A stretch of 64,000 nt of DNA from Ochotona curzoniae (Eukaryota > Chordata > Mammalia > Lagomorpha > Ochotonidae): the NCBI RefSeq assembly GCF_017591425.1, contig NW_024465885.1, forward strand, positions 31,504,501 to 31,568,500, read 5' to 3'. Position numbers and translations under genes: made by a program. The notes under the pieces were generated by a model that was not told the DNA's origin, ran no database searches, and saw nothing but the letters and a program-made list of their open reading frames with translations. Positions 58,285 to 64,000 of the stretch are shown here, one piece after another; within the stretch, counting starts at the first letter, position 1, and each line of letters begins with the position of its first letter.

Positions 58285-58974
58285 TGTCAGTCATTTTTAT
58301 AGTACTGAAAATGTAGCTGTGAACAGGGCAGAACAAATTCCTCTCATGAGCTAACATCATGGGAGAGAAGGCTGACAATAAATGAACAAACATGTAAATA
58401 TGTCACATCAGATTCTGATGAATCCTGCAAAAAAAAATTTGAATAGAATCAAATAAATGAAGTCAGTGGGTGGGGCACTGTTATCTAATGTTGAGGACTA
58501 GAGGAGGCAAACTGAAGGGCCATATGCTAAGGAAAACCTTATGGTAGTGAGGGAGACAAAATGAGACTGTAAAAAAGATAATTTCAAACATAGGAGACAG
58601 AAAATGTAAATCATGTAGAGGTTGTGTCCCATATTTGCTGCCAGCGTAACTGAGTGTGAGTGAGTTGGGAGTATGGTTTGTGGCAGCGAATCAACTAGCA
58701 CATATTAGGTTATCTCTGAGTGAACTGTGAAACAGAAACATGATACTGTGTGGAAGTGTGTCATGATCTGATTTGTATTTTAAAAAGCAATCACTGTGTT
58801 CTGTATGTTATAAGCACACAAGGTGTAACATGAATGCATTTGGAGATTATAATTATAGTGATTAGATGAAGGATGATGATAACTTGAAGCTCCTTGATCT
58901 AAGTGGTAAGTAGTGAGAAGTAATCATGTATACAAATTTGTTTTCTTTAAAAAAAAACTTGATTTTTTTATTTC

Positions 58975-59275
58975 AATCTTTTTAAAAGTAGAAAGGCAGA
59001 GAGAAACCTTCAGTCTCAGAGAAAGCTATCTATCCACAGGTTCGATTCCTGAACAGCTAGCACAGTCAGGGCTAACGCAGTATGCTGAAGCTAGTATCCT
59101 GGAAGTTAATGCTGGTCTCCCCAGGGGAAAGCACGGACCCAAGTACTTGACTCACTTTCTGCTTTCTCTCAGACTGTGCATGGCAGAAAGCTGGATTGGA
59201 AGCCATGGAAGGAGGACTCACCCCAGCACGCTTGCGTGGTAAACTGATGTCTCAGCCAGCAAATTAATTGCATTG
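58975..59275 (-). mobile_element. Old CSINE inserted in L2, antisense
   Basis: 'tttttaaaagtagaaaggcagagag', 'ccacaggttcgattcctga', 'gcacggacccaagtacttga', 'ctgatgtctcagccagc'. Older type. Confidence 0.7.
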
Positions 59276-59361
59276 CCAAATGCCACACATATAGATGGAT
59301 TTCTAAAGTCTAACTGGATAACTTTGTTAATTGCTTGGATTTACAGTACAAGGAAAAAGAC

Positions 59362-59380
59362 CCCCCCCCCTTTTTTTTTA
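59362..59380. repeat. C10-T9 homopolymer junction
   Basis: A run of ten C followed by nine T in the L2 region; likely to vary in length between individuals or be misread in sequencing. Confidence 0.85.
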
Positions 59381-60110
59381 ACTGAAGAGTAACTAAGCAG
59401 GAAATGGCTAGCACTCGTTGGCACTAAAAACATTGTGCCGTCATGGGTATAGAGTCACAATGGGGACTTCTCAAGGGGCAATCCAGGTACAGCAAAGACA
59501 GTGCAGGAGAATAATCTGCTACTTGAGAGGCTGCAGAAGTAGAAATGATGACATTTATTTTAGTTCTGCCTTCCAGTAGTTTTCTGGAAGGGGAATCCAT
59601 TGATTGAAATGTTCTGGAAGTCAGAATGCAAGGGAGTAGGACAAGTCAGGGAAGGAATGTGAGAGCAAGGAGCTCAGGGAACAGATAGTGATGAATAGGC
59701 ATTCGGACATGACTTGAGTTTTAAGGGTACGGGTCTTGACTTAATATGTTCATTTCAGCGTTTAAACCACAAATGTCTTTTAAAAGCTGTGGAATCCAAT
59801 TAGAGTGCGTGAAAAAAAAAAAACAGTGAGGAGATCATAGAATGAGAAACTGGGTTCTCCAATTTGAAGAGATTACTTACATGTGAAGGAATCAGCAAAG
59901 GGCATTGAGAAGGAGTGCTCAGTGAACTAAGAGGCCTGGAAGACTTGTGTTCCTGGAAACTATATAAAGCACATTTAAGAAAGGCCATGATTATTCATGT
60001 CAAAAGCTACTCACAGGTCAAATGAAACGAGAACTGAATCATTGACCTTAGCAACATAAATGTCATTGGTGATCTTAATCATAGGGCCAATGGTAGATTA
60101 GAGCAAGTGA

Positions 60111-60744
60111 AGTGCTTGCTGAGGCTACCCAGAATGCCAATACCTTAATTCAACTAAATAGTATTTTAATGTAACTTTTTCAAAAATTGCACAAAGGGAG
60201 CACATTATCAAAAGTTTAAATAACAACTGGAAATAGCATAGTATCAGGTCATAGGGAAGATTATGGCAAAAGAAAAAATAGCAATAACATGTAGTCTTTC
60301 TTTTAAATTTTTGATCATTTTGTCAGGATTTTTCAAATTAACTAACTTTAGAATTATTGCATAGAAATTATGCATATTGAGTGCTATGATTTTAGTGGTC
60401 ACTTACCTCACACGATTCTGCTGAAGGGTTCTTTCATTTGAAGCATGAAACTGACTCATTGAACACTGAAGGGGAAATACTGAATTAAAGAAAGAAAAGT
60501 GGTTTGATCATTAATCCTGGGACAAAGGATAAGAAAGCACACAAAACAGTAAAGGCAGGTTGGAGTCAATCCACAGGTGACCTGCAGTTAACTTGTAAGG
60601 ACAAAAGGATGCTTGTTCTTTGAAGCTTCTTAGTTCGGGGAATTGACAGCACAAGGTGACCAAGGGAGGTTCCCATCCTTTATGAAGGAAAGTCTGATAT
60701 ATCTCATTAAGTCACAGTTCTTGATGAACAGAGCTACTGTGACC
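60111..60744. other. Single-copy DNA
   Basis: Nothing recognised. Confidence 0.4.
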
Positions 60745-60835
60745 ATTTGCTTGGGCTTTCATACCAAAATACCATGGACTGTATGTTTTACAGACTGCAT
60801 AGATTTATCTCCCACAGTTTGGACCTTTTCTTATT
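60745..60835 (-). mobile_element. MLT1-type LTR fragment, antisense
   Basis: 'ctttcataccaaaataccatggactgtatg' and 'agatttatctcccacagttt' match the complement of the MLT1 LTR 3' end ('gctataacaaaataccatagactgggtggc', 'aaatttatttctcacagttctgg'). Confidence 0.6.
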
Positions 60836-61049
60836 GACAGCACCTTTTTCAAAAAGATTCAGTTATTTCAAAACTCACAGTTACATAGAGAGATTTCTTC
60901 CATTCACTTGCCCCCTCCAGCTGCCCCCCACGAGAAAACAACACTGATTAAATACCAACATGCCACACTTGGGAAGTTGTTAAGTCATCAATTTGGAGCT
61001 CTTCTGGCTGGAACCGATTCTTACACAAAAGTGTCCCGGACATAGTGAT

Positions 61050-61260
61050 TCACAAGCCCTCCATGGCGTAGACATACTAAGAAGGTGGTAGGTGAAACTG
61101 CTGCCTGCAGTGTCTCATCTGCTATGGGTTCTGGTTCATGTCCAGCTGCTCCACATAAGATCCAGCTCCCAGCTGCTGGGCTGGGGAAAGCAAATGGCTG
61201 CAACTGTTAACACTGCTCTAGGCTGAATGCGGGAGCCAGGGGCTTCCTCTGGGTTAGGTA
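61050..61260 (+). mobile_element. Old CSINE, rearranged
   Basis: A sense part ('ggtaggtgaaactgctgcctgcag', 'tggttcatgtccagctgctccac', 61,090-61,155) is followed by a short antisense part ('gggagccaggggcttcctctggg', 61,230-61,254). Either two fragments meet or an internal inversion occurred. Confidence 0.55.
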
Positions 61261-61544
61261 TCAATAGTCTTCATCTGGATGGGCATCAACAGAAAATTCT
61301 AAAAAAACATTTGTCTTGAATGATTAAAAATGAATATAAAATGACCTAAACTTATAAACATATCAGTATTTTTTAAAAAGTAGCAAAGCAATCCAAACTA
61401 GAATGCCATTTTGGGGTAACTAACAACTTTTGGTCATTACCCACTGAAAGAACTAAATATTAGATTCAACCAATATGCACTCTATATAGACATGGCTATG
61501 ATTATGCTATTTGTAATGAAGATGATCCTTCTGTTGTAATCCTG
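61261..61544. other. Single-copy DNA
   Basis: No feature recognised. Confidence 0.4.
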
Positions 61545-61624
61545 TTCTATTCTATTCTATTCTATTCTATTCTATTCTATTCTATTCTATTCTATTCTAT
61601 TCTATTCTATTCTATTCTATTCTA
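61545..61624 (+). repeat. (TTCTA)16 pentanucleotide microsatellite
   Basis: Eighty bases of perfect TTCTA (equivalent to ATTCT) units, 16 copies, followed by interrupted and substituted units (TTCCA, CATTC) to about 61,690. The pure block next to a decayed block suggests recent expansion at one end. The ATTCT motif is the one expanded in human SCA10 and is known to unwind easily. Confidence 0.98.
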
Positions 61625-61965
61625 CCTTTGCTATTCTATTAATTCTATTCCATTCTATACCATTGCATCCCATCACATTCCACCCTATTATTTTCGAAGC
61701 ATGCTCAGCAACACTAACTCATTGATTTCATGGTTCACTGATTAGCTAATAGTCATAATCTGAAATTCAATGTTCACAGGTATTCACAGGATTACCGATA
61801 CCATTCCTATTTCTTGGCCATTCCTCACTTTGTTGTTTTCCTCAAATAACATCAAAAATTGATTTTTCTGGTATCACCTGATACAAAATGATATTGAAAC
61901 TGTATTTAGTGTCATTGCTGTTTCTTTTATTGTAAGATGCCACTAAGCATCAATCCTGTAATTTC

Positions 61966-62305
61966 TTTTTTTTTTTCTTGGAAGGATTTATTTTATTGCA
62001 AAGTCAGAGAGAGAGAGAGAAAGGGAGAGAGACAGGAGGAGAGACAGAGAGGAAGATCTTCCATCCAGGTGACTGCAATGGCCAGAGCTGCGCTGAACAA
62101 AAGCCAGGAGCCAGGAGCCTCTTCTGGTTTTCCCATATGGGTGCGGGGTCCCAAGGCTTTGGGCCATCCTCAACTGCTATCCCAGGCCACAAGCAGGGAG
62201 CTGGGTAGGAAGCAGGGCCACCAGTATTAGAACTGATGCCCATATGGGATTATGGTGCATACAAGGTGAGGACTTTAGCTGCTTTGCTATCGCGCTGGGG
62301 CCCAG
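61966..62305 (-). mobile_element. CSINE, fairly young, 12-bp TSD
   Basis: TCCTGTAATTTC (61,954-61,965) and TCCTGTGATTTC (62,306-62,317). Body 'aggatttattttattgcaaag', a (GA)n expansion (62,007-62,030), to 'ctatcgcgctggggcc'. Confidence 0.95.
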
Positions 62306-62467
62306 TCCTGTGATTTCTAACTACAGAGACTGAATCTGTATTATTTGAGGTATGATGGGAAGATGGAGATTTCCTCTCAGCAGTGGAAATAACAGAATTA
62401 GAACCTACTTATTCTTTCTGGGTATAAAATATTTTTTATGTGTTATGGTAGTGTGATATATATATTT

Positions 62468-62779
62468 AGATTGATTTGTTTTTACTGGGAAGGAGATTTA
62501 CAGAGAAGGGATACAGAGAGAAAGATCTCCATTGACCTGTTCACTCCTCAAGTGGCTGCAATAGCTGGAGCTGTGCTGATTTGAAGCTAGGAGCCAGGAG
62601 CTGCTTCTGGGCCACGTGCGTGGGTGCAGGACTCCAGGGTTTTGAACAATTCTGTACTGCAATCCCAGGCCAGAAGCAGGGAGCTAGAAGGCAAGAGAAG
62701 TGACCGGGACAGAAACCTGTGCCCACATGGGTTCTTGGCTCATGATAGGATTTAACCACTGACGCTTCACGCCCAGCTT
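62468..62779 (-). mobile_element. CSINE, antisense
   Basis: 'atttgtttttactgggaaggagattt' to 'ctgacgcttcacgcccagc', with 'gggccacgtgcgtgggtgcagg'. Confidence 0.88.
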
Positions 62780-62984
62780 ATGTGCAATCTAGCATCTGCT
62801 TAACTACCCATTCCTAAAGATCTGGTGAGACAAAGCCATCTAGAGAATATTTACATGAAGGGTTCTGAAAAAATTATGGGAAAGAACCTGAGATAATGGA
62901 AGACTTTCCATTTAAAATAACATAAGGCAAGGTTGTCATTGTTCTACAGTGGAATTTGAGCAGCTCAGTGGTGACTGGTGATGT

Positions 62985-63233
62985 CTCAACTATCTGAGCA
63001 TCCGCTGTTCATGTGGGAAACCCAGATGGGCTCCTGGATGCTTGCTTGGGCCTGGCTCAGCCCTGGCTTTTACAGGCATTTGGAGAATGAACCAGTGGAT
63101 AGACAGTCTCTCTCTGTCTTATTTCCCTCCTTCTACTTTTGTTCTCCTTTCCTCTGCTATTTGGCTTTATATAAACAAACAAACAAAAACCCACAAAAAA
63201 CAAACAAAAAAACCCCAAAAAAATCCCCCACAA
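62985..63233 (+). mobile_element. Old CSINE 3' half with expanded A-rich tail
   Basis: 'tgggaaacccagatgggctcctgg', 'gcctggctcagccctggc', 'catttggagaatgaaccagtgg', 'agtctctctctgtctt'. The tail at 63,172-63,233 has grown into an (AAAC)n/poly(A) tract with C-runs. Confidence 0.75.
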
Positions 63234-63319
63234 CTTACAAAATAGTTTATGTTTTGAAGTTTACTGATGTATTTTATTATAAAATACATAAAAATATTTA
63301 AACAAGAGGAAACAACACT

Positions 63320-63680
63320 TTCTTTCTTTCTTTTATTGCATTTAATTTTATAACAATATTACATAGGCCCTGATGTTCCCCCTTTCTCTCCCCTTGCCCT
63401 CCCCCCATGGTAGATTGCTCCATCTTATTGCAGTATTACAGTTCAAATCTAGTCTTGTTTCTTTCAATGCAGCATGTGCCATGCATAGTGTCCAGTATCT
63501 TACTGCTCAGCTGAATCCCTCAGTGTCTTGGGGAGACCAACTCTGGTCTGGAGACATAGCTGGCAGATTATCATTCCGACCAATTAAATGCCATAACGTA
63601 ACATCCACAACCGGGTGCAAGCGCCAACATAATTGCAGAATCTTGGGGGAGTTTATCTTATTTCATTGAGAACTCTGTTG
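63320..63680 (-). mobile_element. Lagomorph L1 3' UTR, antisense, relatively young
   Basis: 'ttttattgcatttaattttataac', a C-rich tract (63,378-63,406), 'ttgcagtattacagttcaaatctagtc' and 'catgcatagtgtccagtatctta' parallel the nested copy at 15,530-15,700. Better preserved than the 7.5 and 39.2 kb copies. The right limit is uncertain. Confidence 0.75.
63378..63406 (-). other. G-quadruplex motif of the L1 3' UTR
   Basis: Minus-strand G-runs of 6, 3, 4 and 5 with loops of 1, 3 and 7 bases. Confidence 0.75.
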
Positions 63681-64000
63681 CCATCCCAGCAGTGACTCCG
63701 CACGCCTGCTCATGGTGTTCCTCCGTCACCTGCTGTCTGACTGCTTCCTGCAGGGAAGGCGTTCTTTTTAAAACCCCTCATTGAAAGCACACTACTGTCA
63801 GGGGGAGAACATTGTGCTTCTGTTCCTATGAGTTGTAACACTGGAAAGATTTCTAATAGCATGAAATTTAATTTAGGTTTTACATTGTGACCTGTGCCGT
63901 GCAAATTTTTTATTCTTGATATGTTGAAATACCTTGTTTGAAAAACATATTCTTTTTGCTTAAGGTAACTCAAATATTGCTTGTGATTGATACCAGTCAC
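63681..64000. other. Unassigned edge DNA
   Basis: May be further L1 or unique flank. The minus-strand frame 63,710-64,000 (96 codons, open at the window edge) has no domain I know. A real exon running past the edge cannot be excluded. Confidence 0.3.

Larger units (their letters stand above)
57915..60110 (-). mobile_element. Very long L2 LINE relic, antisense, with two SINE insertions
   Basis: Follows the complement of L2 from its 3' end: 'actattttgtgtcagttat' (57,944), 'gaaaatgtagctgtgaacagggcagaac' (58,306), 'ctcatgagctaacatcatggg' (58,344), 'catgatctgatttgtattttaaaaagcaatcactgtgtt' (58,763). Right half: 'gcattgagaaggagtgctcagtgaactaagagg' (59,903), 'tactcacaggtcaaatgaaacgagaactgaatcattgacct' (60,009), 'attggtgatctta' (60,065). 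After removing SINEs at 57,964-58,284 and 58,975-59,275, about 1.5 kb of L2 remains. Confidence 0.8.

Noticed and set aside
61545..61690. CRISPR-like array or satellite
   Set aside because: The units are 5 bp without spacers; it is a microsatellite. No CRISPR feature is expected or seen in this mammalian DNA.

Overview
The window is nuclear DNA from a mammal, almost certainly a lagomorph and most likely a pika (Ochotona). The main evidence is about 40 copies of a tRNA-derived SINE of the lagomorph CSINE type: a Pol III A-box/B-box head, a conserved 'gatcccatatggg' motif, a 'ggggagtgaatca' motif, and a 3' end of the form 'tttccaataaaaa...aaatctt'. That 3' end differs from the rabbit form I know ('tttcaaataaataaa'). 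The same window holds L1 copies with a lagomorph-style 3' UTR, and relics of L2, MIR, MLT1-type LTRs and an apparent MER8-like DNA transposon. These are normal mammalian repeats. The genus call is an inference; mammal and lagomorph are much firmer.

I found no protein-coding gene, spliced exon or RNA gene that I can support. The longest open frames (96-139 codons) are decayed L1 ORF2 pieces, SINE read-through or chance. The window is therefore intergenic or deep intronic.

Layout. 0-10 kb: tandem SINEs, an L1 ORF2 3' fragment (+), a possible unidentified processed pseudogene (-), and old antisense L1. 10-17 kb: a MIR, a compact stretch with two RFX-type X-box motifs, a young SINE with a 15-bp target-site duplication (TSD), antisense L1 relics, and a younger L1 3' end inserted in an older L1 with an 11-bp TSD. 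17-27 kb: an MLT1-type LTR, older SINEs, and a solo LTR of a class II (ERVK/IAP-like) endogenous retrovirus with 6-bp TSD and TATA and poly(A) signals. 27-40 kb: mostly single-copy AT-rich DNA, with a very compact G-quadruplex motif, a cruciform-prone AT repeat, a head-to-head inverted pair of SINEs, and a young SINE with a 13-bp TSD. 40-44 kb: the largest L1 (+), spanning most of the element but lacking the polymerase core of ORF2. 44-64 kb: young and old SINEs, two long antisense L2 relics, two MLT1 LTRs, a MER8-like element, a perfect 16-unit TTCTA pentanucleotide array, and a lagomorph L1 3' UTR at the right edge.

There are no cooperating genes. The informative content is insertion history (nesting, TSDs, truncations), a strand bias of the L1/SINE insertions, and a few unexplained motif clusters that could be regulatory or structure-forming.
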